Source: Baylisascaris procyonis (Eukaryota; Nematoda; Chromadorea; Rhabditida; Ascarididae). Taken from it: a stretch of 64,000 nt of DNA. The stretch covers positions 3,038,001 to 3,102,000 of the forward strand of contig JAZARR010000078.1 in the NCBI GenBank assembly GCA_037389465.1. The letters are read 5' to 3'. How positions within the stretch are numbered: the first letter of the stretch is position 1; each line of letters opens with the position of its first letter. Below the pieces are notes generated by a model. The model had not been told where the DNA came from. It was given only the letters and a program-made list of their open reading frames with translations, and made no database searches. A program made the translations under genes and the position numbers. Shown here piece by piece: positions 23,801 to 36,300 of this stretch.

Positions 23801-26800
23801 GGCACGTATTGCGCGTTTGCAGCGCCTCGCGAGCACTGCTTTTCCCGACTCGAAGCCCGTGATTCAGTGGTATGTTTCTGTCTTGCGTTGATCTAGTCAG
23901 TGCATCTCTCTCACATGAGAAAAGATTTCCGGTTCTCCCGTTTTCGTAGTTTTTCACCACAGAGATCATTTTTTCGATGAAGGCAAAAGCGTTGCAGTCT
24001 CCGATGAAATTTGTGATGCAAATCAAATAACAAACTAATACCATTGCAACGAGTTACATCATATTCTTTCTCAGTATGAATGACATTTGGGTTGCGGTTC
24101 ATAAAAGCTGGCAGATGTGAGCAGATCGGCATTGCAGGTTGGTGATGACAAGCAAGGCGACCGAGAAAGACACTATTGAACATCTAAAGAAGGTTGTACC
24201 AGAATGCGGTCTGGATGAGAATCAACTGACTATATTTTCGCAGAATGACTTCCCCTGCTTCAATATGGACGGCAATCTTATTCTTTCTACGAAATCGTCA
24301 ATAGCCACCTCTCCAGGTTGTTGCTTGCTTAAGTGGGAAAGCAATGCCTGTGGCAATTTTTTAACCGTAAGAAAACAAAGAAGCTAGGTAATCTGACTGG
24401 TTTCTACAGTACGTAGCACGCAGGTGGGGGGCATTAAAGGCGAAGATTTAGTACGTATATCTGCTCGGGACTTATACTCTTCCACTTGTCAGCTTGTTAC
24501 TTCCTTTTTTTTTGAGGACTACTCAAATTCTCCTATCAGATCAGACAAGTGCTGCAATAAGCGGCTTCAAATGCAGGGCAAAAATAAGGCTTTTAATATT
24601 AGCAGGACCATAATTGAAGGAAGCAGTAAATCGATTTTTGCGATAGTAGGGATCGAAATTTACTTTTTTTTAAATGAATTTAATCAGATTCGTGGCTAAA
24701 ATTTTAGTGAACAGAGCTAGACATTAAGAAGACGACTGCAGAGAAAAAATCTTCGGCAGGTGTATTTCGTCCACCGGTGACGTTTCAAGAGAGGGGATGG
24801 ATTTCATTATCCATTCTCTCGTTGATTTCAGTTTTCGGGAGAGAGAGTTTTTCAGTTTTTAATGAACTTTTTGTCAAATATTTTTTTTTGCTAAGATAAG
24901 ATTAGAGTGATTTCATTTCGATTCTATAGTAGTAAGAAATTTCTTTATATTCTTTCTCACACCCCAGAAATTTGCTCATCACCTTGCGACTTGTTCGGAA
25001 AGTCGATTACGTTAGTATTTGCGATGAATTAGAACTTCGTACAAACATTTGTTTATTGCGTGAGGTCGTTGAGTTCTCGTGGCTTGAACATTTTGTTGTT
25101 AATTGAAGTGAATGGCAGCTCCTTCAGATGGTAACGGCGGCTTGTATACAGTATTGGCTCCTTACCTTGGTCGTCTTCGTGCTAGAGGTGTACAATATCT
25201 GCATGTCTACTGCGTTGACAATATTTTGTGCCGGGTTGCTGATCCACATTTTCTTGGCTTTTGCATCGATAAAGGTGCCGATTGCGCGGCCAAGGTCTCT
25301 TTTGCCTCGCTTATATTAGACGGCATTTAAGTTTCTTTATGATTCTCTAAACTTTTTGCGATTTCTGAAACTGCTGATCTCTGACTTCTCAAAAAGAAGA
25401 AATCAATGGCTTCTGCATTGTTTGATCGGAATGTGTCGTTGTCAATCCACTGTCATTTATCGAATGTGTGATTGTAAACTGCAGCTTTTTTTGCAAATTG
25501 ATATGAATATGTTTAGGCTGTCGAAAAAGTGGAACCTCACGAGGCGGTTGGTGTTATCTGTCGTGAATCAGGCAAAGTGAGGGTGGTCGAATACTCGGAA
25601 ATTTCGAAAGAGCTAGCAGAGAAGAGAAATGAAAGTGGACGCTTAATGTTGCGCGCTGGCAACATCGCTAATCATTTCTTCACTATTGACTTTCTTGATC
25701 ACGGTTCGTCTTCGTATGTTTTTATGTGTGAGATTACGATGATTTGATCCCTAATTGGTTATTATCTCGAAATGTGGTATATAAGCTGCTTTTTTCCTTC
25801 CATTTGAAGAAATCACATCTCTTTATTTGTTAGTAATGTTTAATCGAAATCGGTAAGATATTAAGTCTAGCTGTCGCGCTTATAAATTGATTCAGATTTC
25901 AGCTAACTAAATTGATGAAATTCGTTGATTTGAATTTCAAACAACGTAGAGTAGAAGAAATTAGAAAATGGACTCTAGGATATGTACTGCTTTAATTTTT
26001 TTTTTTTTTTTTTTTTGTTTGGAAAGGCTATCGTATAAGGCTGAGGGATTTGTTGAGGAGAAATTAGAAGATACGATATTTGACGGAATAAAATCGCTAG
26101 AGTTGTGTTTTTTGTAACATGTTGAACAAAAAGTGGTGAATGAGTAAGAATCATCTGCAGTGTGCAAAGCTGAGAATCGTTTGTATTTCCATCGTGCGAT
26201 TAAGAAGATTCCTTTCGTGGGCGATAGCGGAGAGGTGGTGAAACCAGAACAACCAAACGGTGTTAAGCTCGAGCAGTTCGTCTTCGATGTCTTCGAATAT
26301 TCTAAGTATGCACCGATTTGTCTTTCTTTTTTTTTTTCTGGGAAGATTCAGCTAGAGCTTCGTTGCTAGAATACTATGAGCCATTCACCAATTTATGAGT
26401 ACACTATTATTGGTTGAGCTAATGGCTTGAAATTTTCGTAAGCAATGAAGCATTTCTATTGTACACTTATTACTCGAGACACACTTTTCTTCGCGGTTAA
26501 ATTAGGCACAGATCGAGCGAAAATGAAGCGAAGCATTTCTTGTTTGCTTGACGTGAGCCTTGCTAAAGCTCTCATTTGCGGTCAGTTTTTTTTCAGTGCG
26601 ATCCATGCTTTTTTGGTTGATTTATTGAAGGAACGAAATTTTACGGCAGCATCTAAAAGAGTCGAAGTCCGACAGGGCGGGGGGGTGGGAGAAGTGAAGA
26701 AAGTAAATCGCCACGTCATGATATGATCGCTGGTGACCGGGGTGGAGCACGCTGGAATGTAATCAAAGGAAACGTCATCAAGCGATAGCAAGGCATATAG

Positions 26801-27769
26801 ACCACAATCTCGTTTTGCTTTTTTTCACTTCTATCAAATCAGTTGCCATCACATAATTGCGTATCGCAGCGACGGCCACGCCTTTGCTCAGTGTCATCGT
26901 AACCGGCCACGGTAGAATGTCATATAATTTAACTTGGGTGCGAACGTGGTTGTCATCGATATTAGACTTTCAAAGTGAAGTGCACGTGGCAATTGAATGA
27001 TAGTATTTTATTTCTGTTATTAACGATAACCAACTTGAATATTGCATAAATATTCAGTGAATATTACAGCACGGAGCACTTCTGAGTTCAAGTATAACGA
27101 TGAATGTTAATTGATCCTTGAAGCCGTTGACTAGTTGCTTGCTGTAAGCATACGACGCGAAAGACCTCATTGATGAGGAAGGCGGATTCGAATTGCGATT
27201 TTTCACTTGCCGAAGGGGGCAATTATCCATTAAACTATTTACAAACTCTTTCAGCAATTTCTATGTGTGGGAAGTGCGCCGAGAAGAGGAATTCAGCCCG
27301 CTGAAAAACGCGGAAGTTGTTGGCAAAGACTGTATGAGCACATGTCGTCGGGACCTATCGAGGGAGAATCGTCGATGGCTGGAGTGTGTTGGTGCTATAA
27401 TTGAAGGCGACGGATTCGTTTTTATTCACCCGTCTGTTTCATATGCGGGGGAGGTTTGTCATTACTTGTTTCCATTTTTCTTGAAAAATTCATTTCAATA
27501 TAGGGCAGTGGGTTTCCATGGTGGAAGTTGGGCACTAAAACAGCGTAACAAATGCGAATTTGCACATACCAGTAGCACTTAAATAGAACAACACAGATGC
27601 AGGTATCATTTTCGTAATACAGATCGCTTCATTCCTCTCATTTACACATCCATTTCTAATTTGATGGAATTTTGAAAGTGCTTATCAGAAATGCATAGTC
27701 CGTCATCATTTGCAGGGTCTCGGCGATTATAGCGGTGCGCATATTTCGACCCCGATCGTACTGCAGTGA
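19833..27769 (+). CDS. UAP1: UDP-N-acetylglucosamine pyrophosphorylase
   Basis: Cytosolic enzyme joining GlcNAc-1-phosphate and UTP to make UDP-GlcNAc. Exons: 19833-20382, 21620-21813, 23166-23256 (or from 23130), 23653-23869, 24138-24316, 25119-25294, 25517-25703, 26161-26305, 27255-27453, 27716-27769. Phases agree throughout, giving 663 aa, stop TGA at 27767. Family blocks appear in order: the nucleotide-binding [15 protein letters not shown] (about residues 293-307), [56 protein letters not shown] and SYAGEGL. The classic GGQGTRLG glycine is alanine here. The ATG at 21631 matches the canonical start, with [14 protein letters not shown] near the N-terminus; using it gives about 477 aa, close to the usual length. 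The first exon adds 187 residues not found in the usual enzyme. Exon 6 has a weak acceptor (ggcag). Confidence 0.92.
20618..20623 (+). terminator. AATAAA polyadenylation signal
   Basis: Canonical signal about 230 bases after the read-through stop at 20390. It would support a short transcript ending after the Q/E/K-rich exon. Confidence 0.35.
20650..20810. repeat. (TA)n array with internal inverted repeat
   Basis: Two long TA blocks flank ttccctgta (20737-20745), whose reverse complement tacagggaa ends the array at 20806-20814. The unit between these arms is pure TA and could form a long hairpin. It lies in UAP1 intron 1. Confidence 0.9.
20931..21051. repeat. (TTTTA)n pentanucleotide repeat with GTTTT variants
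   Basis: More than twenty units of ATTTT, with ordered GTTTT interruptions, ending in a T run. It lies in UAP1 intron 1. Confidence 0.95.
22256..22283 (+). repeat. G-rich homopurine tract
   Basis: A run of about twelve G followed by aggggcgagggg in UAP1 intron 2; potential quadruplex. Confidence 0.6.
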
Positions 27770-28133
27770 GCTACGATGGGCTACATTCTTTCAGCGTTCA
27801 GGATTCTCTTCGCTCTTCAAATTCTTTATCTCCCGGTGTCCTTTGCTTCATCCTTCCATTGTTTGCTCTCGGATCTCGTCCCATTTTTTTAATTTTTTTT
27901 CGGTTGTGTTTGTTTCGTTTTTCGGGTCAACATTGTCATATACCTTGAGCAGTATGCTTTCACCGTTTTATCGCTGTTCATAACTTCATGAACTCTATTG
28001 CCTAAGTTGTGCATCTGGCTACTTTTATGTCATGTCACATATGTGTGTTATTTTTAGTTCCTTGATTCATTCCCTTTGATGTGAGTTTCACTGATGCTGC
28101 GATGTCTTCCTCAATACCGATGGTTTTGATTTG

Positions 28134-28139
28134 AATAAA
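28134..28139 (+). terminator. UAP1 polyadenylation signal AATAAA
   Basis: First canonical AATAAA on the sense strand after the UAP1 stop, giving a 3' UTR of roughly 370 bases. Confidence 0.55.
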
Positions 28140-28140
28140 A

Positions 28141-28726
28141 CAGGTTTGTTTGGAATTTGTTCCGTGCTTGTGGCAACTTGGAAATCCGCTAGCTGTGGTT
28201 ACACCTACGGCGCGTTGCAGGGTCGAACACTGCTATTCGCAGTGGTCATATTGTGGGACCGTGGGGAGCTGGAAGAACCACTGTGAAAGGGTGGTACGTA
28301 GCGTTTTCCGCACCTTTACCGTTGAAAATTCGGACGGGTGAAGTTTGACAGCGATTCAAGGGAAAGGCTTGCGCGTCTCGACTATCAAGCTGTACCCTTC
28401 GTGCATCAATTACGACTCAGTCTCACTTCCGTCTTCGAACGAAGTGGTGCTCGGCTGTTTGTCAGGGCAAACGAATGACAACACATGGTGCGGAAGTTGT
28501 GCGCTATGACTTTCTCCATGTGCTGTTCTCTGATTTCTACACTTTCCAGGTTGTGGATCTCGTTAGCTCGCTCTATGAGAGTTTACTGATCAATCACACA
28601 TAATACGATGTCTTTTTCTTACAGTAGGTGCTCGATGCAGTCAGTGGTCGAGTTGTGCATTCATCGCTAGAGTGCAGTGCACGCGCTAGTGCGAAGGAAC
28701 TACGGTATGTGATATTCAAAGGGAAA
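28141..28726 (+). CDS. Unassigned coding-like block
   Basis: GC-rich stretches with protein-like frames between ordinary AT-rich DNA. In order: about 28141-28337 (frames including SGHIVGPWGAGRTTVKG and VEHCYSQWSYCGTVGSW), 28350-28470 (RERLARLDYQAVPFVHQLR), 28475-28603 (ATG frame MTTHGAEVVRYDFLHVLFSD) and about 28631-28712 (VLDAVSGRVVHSSLECSARA, ending at a GTATGT donor). The last peptide resembles the DxVSGRxxHSS part of ER membrane complex subunit 1, but the match is short and from memory. More than one frame is open in each piece, so I could not chain them. It may be a real gene with short exons or a decayed one. Confidence 0.3.
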
Positions 28727-29772
28727 TGTCGAGACACTGATCTGAGTTTTTAAAAAAAAAGAGAGGCAAGACGGGTATGTCCCACTCTGCCTTCAAGGTT
28801 GATTACGTCTATTCCTTTCACCTTCTCTTCTTCCCCTCATCCCTTCCGACTTTGGCATTCTCTGTTGGGAAAACGGACGTTTTAAAATAACCAGCAAACT
28901 GATCAAAGCGTTTGCAGTATCAGCTACTAAAATCCATTTGAAACAAGTAACATTTTTAGAGTTTATATAAATTTTGAGAGTCTTATGGCTCATATATAAT
29001 TGGGCAGGAACAACAAGTGTTTGGGAGTAAGCGTTTGGTAAAGCACGAAAATGACCACGAACTTCCTTGATGTTAATCGTGTGCTGGAACAAGCAGAAGA
29101 AGGATGGAACATTGTTCATCAGATAGGAGCCATAGCATATGTTTTGATAACATTTCGAATATCTGAATATATAAAAAGATAAAAAAAAGGTTGACCACAT
29201 CTCAATTCCCCTTCCGCCTCGCTCAATTGTGCTCGGAATTATCGTCATAGGATGTTTATTGGAAGTAACCATTAATTCAACTAATTATGGACGCCCTAGG
29301 GCTGATGGAAATCCTGCAGATGGAATGTTGGTGATTGAAGCGTCACCTTCAAAATTTGGGACAGATCCAAATCTGATAAGTAACTAGGTGAATGAAAGCT
29401 GGAGAAACAAAGTAGCCTAGTCACGAAACGCTTATGATTGATGACTTTTAGGTTTTAAGATTGAATTTCGTGGTGAATGTACATTTTTGAGGTTGTGCAA
29501 ATGGGGGAAGCACCACATAAAGCGCAAATTTCGGATTATTGAGGTGCGTCTTTGGGGGTTTTTTGTGCATGGTCGTTTGATGTCTTTTGCTGTTTTCAAT
29601 TTACATTTATGGAAAGTATGTATGGGTAAATTAACGGATTCTGGCATCGAAAGTATTTCAGGTGCCCTCTAGATATTTCTTTTATGGCTAGTAGAACAAA
29701 CGATAAGTAAAAAAATTACTTCTTGAGGTGAGAGTGTTGAATAAGTGAGGTTGTGATATTATTTCAATACAG

Positions 29773-29850
29773 TAAAGAATCGAGGTGGCGACATTGTGAA
29801 ACAGAATGAAGATTGGCGACACCTAGATATGAAGGAGCGACTAACAAAAG
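29773..29850 (+). CDS. Orphan exon-like segment
   Basis: An ATACAG acceptor, 25 codons in one frame (KNRGGDIVKQNEDWRHLDMK and on to ERLTK) and a GTTATT donor; enters and leaves in phase 1. Charged, protein-like composition. It could belong to the chromo shadow gene downstream or to the unassigned block upstream; no family recognised. Confidence 0.25.
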
Positions 29851-30661
29851 GTTATTGCGTTTGTGGCTGAAAAGTTTACATTATACCAACGAACGAATAT
29901 TTTTCCATAAGTTTCTCTTCTTTCTTTAGTTCGTTTATGCAAGAGAACGGATTCTTAATATCTCTGCAGGTGTAGAGTGTTTCACTCTTCTAAGTGACTT
30001 TTCTATGTATTTTTATGATAGGTTTTTAATTTTTGTGCGTCAAAACGGAAATTTCTCGCCCTTTCCAGCAAATCTAATGAGAAATAAAGGAAGAACGGGC
30101 GGGAAGAAGGACGGGGTCTGGGGATGGTAGAGGGGAGGGGTAATCTTTAAAACTTTTTACTCATACTATGTAATTCTTCCACACTGCATGGCAGATGGAG
30201 TCCCCCTCTCCACAGATGCGATTTGTAAATCGATTTCAGCTTTTGTAAATCGAAGCGATTATTGCATAGTCTCTTAATATTTTGCTTGTAGAGTAGTCCA
30301 GGAAGAACGTAACAAAAGCTTTCTGAATAGAGTGGAATCAATTTGAGCTAATAAGTGTCGGCATTCTGAGTAACATTTCTTCCCTATGAGCATCATTCTG
30401 GCATTCGGTAGTGCTGAAGTGCTTGCATCGGCTTCAGTTCTAGTTTCAACGCTTTAGCAACTTCATCGTTCTATTTCTATGAAGGTTTTATTTACTGTTC
30501 GTACAGTTGCACTGTTTGTTATCAACATTGAAGGAAAATTCATTTCTTCGCCTAGAAAGTTATCATTCTCAAGTGAACACACCTGAAACTGTCGATTAAA
30601 ATAAATTGTGTTTGAGTGAAGGTATCTAACCGAATTTCTTTGTTTACTGATCGCCGTGAAG

Positions 30662-31988
30662 ATGCTTAAAGGCCGTCGTCCACACCAAACGGCTTCACGT
30701 GAAAAGGTGATATTCTGCAGCAATAGTGTTTTCATAGTTCGGCACGTTGTGCAGTTAAATAAAGAAAAGTTCTTTTCAGTCTTTTCAGCTTCTACACTCA
30801 ATGCAGTGTGTGAACAATTGGGATACGAAGTGTGTCCACTTATTCGATCTCGGTATGTTTTCTATATATATGCCTTGATTTAGTCCTTTGGTGTTGCTAC
30901 TCGCACTGAGGTGTGTTTTCATCGATTGCACCTTAGTGAAAACCTCATCTACATAATTTGAGGAGTGTTCATAATCTATGCTCTCTCCCCTTGTAGTTCA
31001 CTTAAGCTGGTTGACTGTACTGGCGTGATGTGACCACGGAAGGGGTGAGGGGGAGTAGGTATGGCGGGAGAACGTGCAAGAAGAGGAAGAGGCTGTTCAA
31101 ATAGCCGTTGATTTATGAACACCCAAGTACATGCGATTATGTTTCTTGATCTCTTATTCTATCTTCCTTGTTTTGAGAGAATTCGATGATCATATGATAG
31201 TATCCTCTCGGAAGTGATTTTCGCGTTTGAAAATAGTTGGGCAATGGGATAAATCTTTAGTTGAGGCACTCCTTGCGTTATAATTCATAGAACTGTTTGT
31301 CGGCTCATGAGGAGTTTGGAAATTTCTTTGCGTTCTTTCGTATGGAAGATGTACCTATGGTTTTTTACTCAGTTATTTTTGTCTATTCTCTGAAATCATA
31401 GCATTTTTCTCAACGTTAGGAACTTAATATGTAGCACTGCACGGTAATTAACACTTTAAGAGCTGGGGAGTGGGGGGGGGGGGAGGGAGGGGAGGGGAGC
31501 AAGATCATGTCACGGTGATCGGCCGGATCCGAAATTCAAAGCTGTTCTCATATGGCCAATTTTTGAATTCGAAGCACTTGGCAGGTTTAAAAAACTATGC
31601 TAGGTTTGAAGCATCTACGTTTGCGCATTGAATAATGATGGTACTGTGCGGAAATGCAGAGGCAATGGATTATTTTCATTTGATACTCAGAGTGGTTTGT
31701 TGAATTGACTGTTTTTAAGGATTTGAAGTGGAAGGGATTCTTGGTGCGATCATCACCCAGGATGGGGAAATAACCATGGGTATCAAATACAAGGACAGCG
31801 AGCACACGGAGTGGCTGCCGTCATCATTCGTTAACAAACGTTTTGAGCAACTGACCATCAGATTCTACGAGGAAACGTTCGATTTCCGGACTAATTCGTT
31901 CCCGACGATTAATTGCCATTTCGGAAAATATCTGATGCGTCGTATCCCTCCCAACCTTCTGTCAGAGGATGAGAAGGATTTACACTAA
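30662..31988 (+). CDS. Chromo shadow domain protein (HP1-like), 5' part uncertain
   Basis: The terminal exon 31720-31988 encodes a chromo shadow domain: GFEVEGILGAII, a short turn, MGIKYKDSEHTEWLP, then VNKRFEQLTIRFYEETFDF, corresponding to HP1 GFxRGLxPExIIGAT..FLMKWKDSDEAxLVPA..ANxxxPQVVIxFYEERLTW. This domain dimerises and binds PxVxL-type partners in heterochromatin proteins. The tryptophan after FYEERL in HP1 is phenylalanine here. It continues 36 residues to a TAA. Upstream, two small exons fit in phase: 30662-30706 (MLKGRRPHQTASREK) and 30780-30852 (ending ..VHLFDL, phase 1), giving a 129-aa protein. No chromodomain exon was found within 3 kb upstream. The domain call is good; the 5' exons are tentative, since 30780-30852 is also open in another frame. 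Confidence 0.6.
31467..31500 (+). repeat. G-rich tract, possible quadruplex
   Basis: Thirteen or so consecutive G flanked by gggag and ggaggggagg units, in the intron before the chromo shadow exon. Confidence 0.55.
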
Positions 31989-32494
31989 CTTCACTGTTTT
32001 CATTTCGTTGCTTAATTTCATATGAACTCTTCGTCTTTTTCCTTATATCCCTCTACAGTCTGTTTTTTACCAGGTGATCGATAGTTATCGAAGGTTAGTG
32101 TGGACAGCGACTGCTAATTGCTTCTCCTGTAATCCAGCACGAGCATTTGCACACTTTCTTCTTGCCTTGCTTGTGCTTGCTCAAGTTCGTTACCGTTGTA
32201 ACTCGTCTCAAGTAGTTTTTGTTCTTATTGGTGCTTTAGTTTGATCTCTTCAATGAAGATGCCTCGTCGTTTTTAAGTGTACAAGTAAATGTTTTACGCA
32301 GTTATTGAGAAAGCGCGTGCATCATTTGTGCATAAAATGTGCACCTTAGCCTGCACGGCTCTCTGAAACAATTTACACGTTTAGGTGATCCTGTCCGTTT
32401 ATTAAGGGTCATGGTGGGTTCCGGTTTTTTCACTTAAAAACACGTGAATACCTTTGTAACGGCTAGTTTCGAATTTGTGTTGTTGAAAGTTGAG

Positions 32495-32500
32495 AATAAA
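32495..32500 (+). terminator. AATAAA after the chromo shadow gene
   Basis: First canonical polyadenylation hexamer on the sense strand after the TAA at 31986; implies a 3' UTR of about 0.5 kb. Confidence 0.45.
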
Positions 32501-32718
32501 GTTATATTGAACATTTGACAGAGTTTAGGAGGAGGAGAATATCAGCAGTGTGGCTTATTCACGAAATTGACGGCCGTGAGAGACCACCCAGCGAGTGGCG
32601 GTAGCGTGTTGTCAGTGATGCGCATATTTTCACTTCGGTAAAAATTTGCCCATAGAGTCTTGTTCGTGTTGTATACATCGCATTTCAGTCCGAAGACAAG
32701 ATTGGGGGGAAATCACAT

Positions 32719-32811
32719 ATGCCTTCATTCTGTTGGTACGAGACTCTCGACTACAACGGAATCTTTGACAAACTTTGGAAACAGCTTGAAAGTGGCGAGA
32801 GTGTGCATTTT
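32719..32811 (+). CDS. Possible orphan exon
   Basis: An ATG frame starting MPSFCWYETLDYNGIFDKL and continuing WKQLESGE has good codon use before running into a hexanucleotide repeat. No clear donor. A 28-codon frame behind a TGGCAG acceptor at 33307-33393 (FGLNDACLSVEQQVPNLLNV and on to a TGA) could be a terminal exon of the same unknown gene. No family recognised. Confidence 0.22.
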
Positions 32812-32946
32812 TGTATTTATATCTGCATTTGTATTTGTATTTATATTTATATTTATATTTATATTTATATTTATATTTATATTTGTATTTACATTTATAT
32901 TTATATTTACATTTATAATTATATTTGTATTTCTATTTTTATTTAA
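32812..32946. repeat. Degenerate (TTTATA)n hexanucleotide repeat
   Basis: About twenty units of atttat with tttgta and ttacat variants. Confidence 0.9.
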
Positions 32947-33399
32947 TTTATATTCATATATTGGTGAATATGATTTCGAACGTCGAAGTCCTTGAGGGAG
33001 TCAGGTGAACTGTTTGTTTTCGATTGTGCACTGTGCTGCCATCTTGAAACATCAAAAAATTGAGGGCATCCTGCAGCTATAACTCCGTGAAACCTGTGAT
33101 TTTTTAAAAAACTGGAATTTATGACGTCCAGGCACTACTACTGGTAAGTAGATATATGAAAACTTAAATATATGGTTCGATGAAATACAGACTAGCAAAT
33201 AGTTTGTGTGGTGCTGTTGTTCTTATCACAGGTTATTTTCTGCTGCTCATTAAGTTTAATCCCCTCAGCTATACTAATATTTCCTCACACATTTCCACGT
33301 TGGCAGTTCGGACTTAACGATGCATGTCTGAGCGTTGAACAACAGGTGCCAAATTTACTTAACGTCCTATACCTGATGAAACTGCGGTATTGAGGTTGG

Positions 33400-36300
33400 T
33401 GTCATTTTGCTATTCCTATGCCAACGTGCTTTTCTATTGATGGTTGGTCAAAGGTTTTTTCCGTGAGATAATTAGCTCATTTACGGAGTGAGGGTAAGTG
33501 ATGCCAGTGCAGAGTTGTCAGCATGCGATGTAGGCGGCTCGCGAGTGGCGTGTCCTTCGGTTGAGGGGTGGCAAATGTCTAAGTGGACACACTCTCTAAC
33601 TTGGCAAACAAATCGCATTCGCTTTCAGCATTGCCACCTTCATCCAAACTTTTCGAGTGCATCCGAGCGTCCATCAATTGCAGGCAATATGAAAATCTCG
33701 TGACATCCACCGTACGCCATATCCATGTCTCACTACTACCTTTTTCATCTCTTTTAGTATGCTCTACCCATATAGTACTATGAAAAACTTCATGTTTTCT
33801 ACGAAACTTGAAAACACATCTCAGGCATTACGGAGGTCGGAAACCATGAAAATCCAGACGACTTGTTAGTTGTCCTTCAATCTTTCGATGCTTCACTCAA
33901 GGTTTATATCCGCATTCGATACTTCCGTGGCCAGGAACGAAGAGGGGGAAGAGTTTGCGGAGGACGCATTTGGCTGTGCTATACAGAGTACCTCTTTTAG
34001 GGAGTAGTTGCAAAGAAATGTAAATGATGTTAGCTGTGTGTCGCATTAAACGTTTAAGCGCACAAGTGCTTGTTTCTGGGTGGCTAATGTGGTGAGCATC
34101 GAAGAGAAGCAATATTGCACTTAAGAGGCATCCATGTAAATTAATATGAGTGTTGAGGGTGCACTCGTATATTAATAGATTGGTGGCCCTCGACGGCTCA
34201 CTTCATCGCAACTATAGCCTGCCTCTATGTTGCTTGCCAAAACAATGCGTTCACCCACAACAGCGCGTTCATAAATCCTCGACGATATTATCCATATGGC
34301 GCATTCGCCTCAATTTTTTGGGCAACGGAACGCTTTAGATAAAAAAGTTAATCTGCGGATAGATATTTCATTTTTTTCACCAGCTGAGGTGCTTAAAGCA
34401 CCAGTTAAATGAAGCACAAAAGCATCGCAAGTCAAAACTCAATTACTTTGTTGCATGGGGTGAGTAGAAGGATTTATGTACCTCACATTGGCTAGTGCAA
34501 AGCAGCTTTCCTTTGCTATCTGTCCTGCTTTAACGATCTTGGTTAATTAACTAAACAGACGGAGGTGGTTGTGTTGAATTTTGGAAAATTCTGAGGGGCA
34601 TTGGAAAACATGTGTGCCATGACTAACAGCATACTTTAGCTTGGACGATCTTGCAGTAATGGGTTTTGCGATTGAAAAGCGAAAATTTTTAGAAAGCTAT
34701 GAAAGAGAATGTAGGGGATGGTAGGTAAGGAAAGGGGACAAAATGTTGTAGGTGCTGAAAGGTCGGCAAGTTTAGTAGCACGGATGCGTGTGAATGAAGT
34801 GAGGGAATAATGTCTGATTGATTTGACTTCATTTACGGAAGGGGAAAGGTCGAGAGGAGAACATGCGCGCACGATTATAGTGTTTCCGGGCGGGAGGCAT
34901 GTCTATTTTCTACAGTAATTGTATGACGAGAAGAGCCCTCGTGAGCCATTGTGCACGGCTGTGTGAGCTCGTTTCAAAGCGAGCATACAAACACAGCTGC
35001 GAGCAGCATTCTTCCTCGTCACACCAATCTAAAACACCGTTTTTTTCCTGCGTTTTTTTTAACGTTCAACTATTAACTATCTATGTAATGTTCTTCGTAG
35101 GTCACAATCTATACGAATAGCTATGCCAAAACAGCACAAAGAAAATCCCTTACAGAAATATTGACTCCGATTTTTCTGAAGCAATCGCTGCTTTAATTAC
35201 TTTTAGAGGATGCTGTAACTAGATATTTTTTCCGTAAATTGAGTATAGATCACTTTGAAGTTGTGAAAAACAAGAATTTTTGAATGATTCTTTTCTCAAC
35301 AAAGAGAAAATTTTTGACTTCCAGGATTGCTCACCTATCAGGCGGTATTATCAAAACTTCGATAAGTTTTTGTTCAAAATGACAGCGTAAAACTGAGGAA
35401 AAGAAACTCTATGCAAGAATTTTTTAGGCGCCACGTTTTCCGAAGGGTGCGCCCTACTTCTGCGTTCCCGGAAGGTGCCCACATTCCATTTGAGAGCATT
35501 TCCGGATGGCGCATCATCGGAAAGCGTTTTCGTATTGTATGGTCTCATTGAGGGGGCGTTTACTCTAGGCGTTGAACACGTGTTTCTCATGCAGCCACAA
35601 ATGCGTTGCATAACATAATCGCACTCGATAGCAATGTGTTCGTGTGAATCTAACAGATCGGTGCTCTTATAACTCGATACGCGCACAATATACCTTTCAT
35701 TATTCTCATTAATCGCCAATTTTGTTCTTTCTTCTTTTTCTTACCAATTTATATCCCATATATTGTCTCATTTGAGACATTGCGAAGCCAATTATTTCGA
35801 AGAAAACGCCTAACCAGATAAAAAACTGTAGCTATAGGTCAAGCGTTCAAATTAGGAAGGTATGCGATTGTGGTAAACACTTCTGATTTGGTAGATAAGC
35901 CGGAAGTTCGTGACCATGCTTTGGAATATCTACTCACACTCGTAAATTGTTTCAAATTTGTTGATTGCTGAATCTTTTTTTTTTTTTTTTTTGATCAAAA
36001 AATGGTGGTTGAGAAGTGTGAAACGAAACTATGAGCATATATTGAAGCTTTTTCCTCACCAAATTTAGTTTGTTGACTGGGGTAACTTCTAAATTGAGCT
36101 TCCGTTGATAAGAGCAACAGTCGAGCCTCATCGGATGAGCATTAGTTTATACAAGCTAATGACAGGAAGGCATAAAATATGTTATAATGCAAGCTTGCAG
36201 CTTAAATATCGTAGTCGAAGTAAATTGAAACCAAATTTGAAAATGAAATGAAATATAAGTGTGTTACGCAATTCTTTCATGTGTTATCATGACGTCGAAA

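Noticed and set aside
29051..29182. 43-aa plus-strand frame with a hydrophobic end
   Set aside because: Protein-like but short, with no leader acceptor, family or partner exon.
28793..29272. 159-aa minus-strand open frame
   Set aside because: Longest single frame after the UAP1 region, but no domain and odd composition. The opposite strand is also partly open (43-codon frame 29051-29182).
35351..35719. 122-aa minus-strand frame in GC-richer DNA
   Set aside because: No domain or transposase-like motif. GC content alone does not support a gene.
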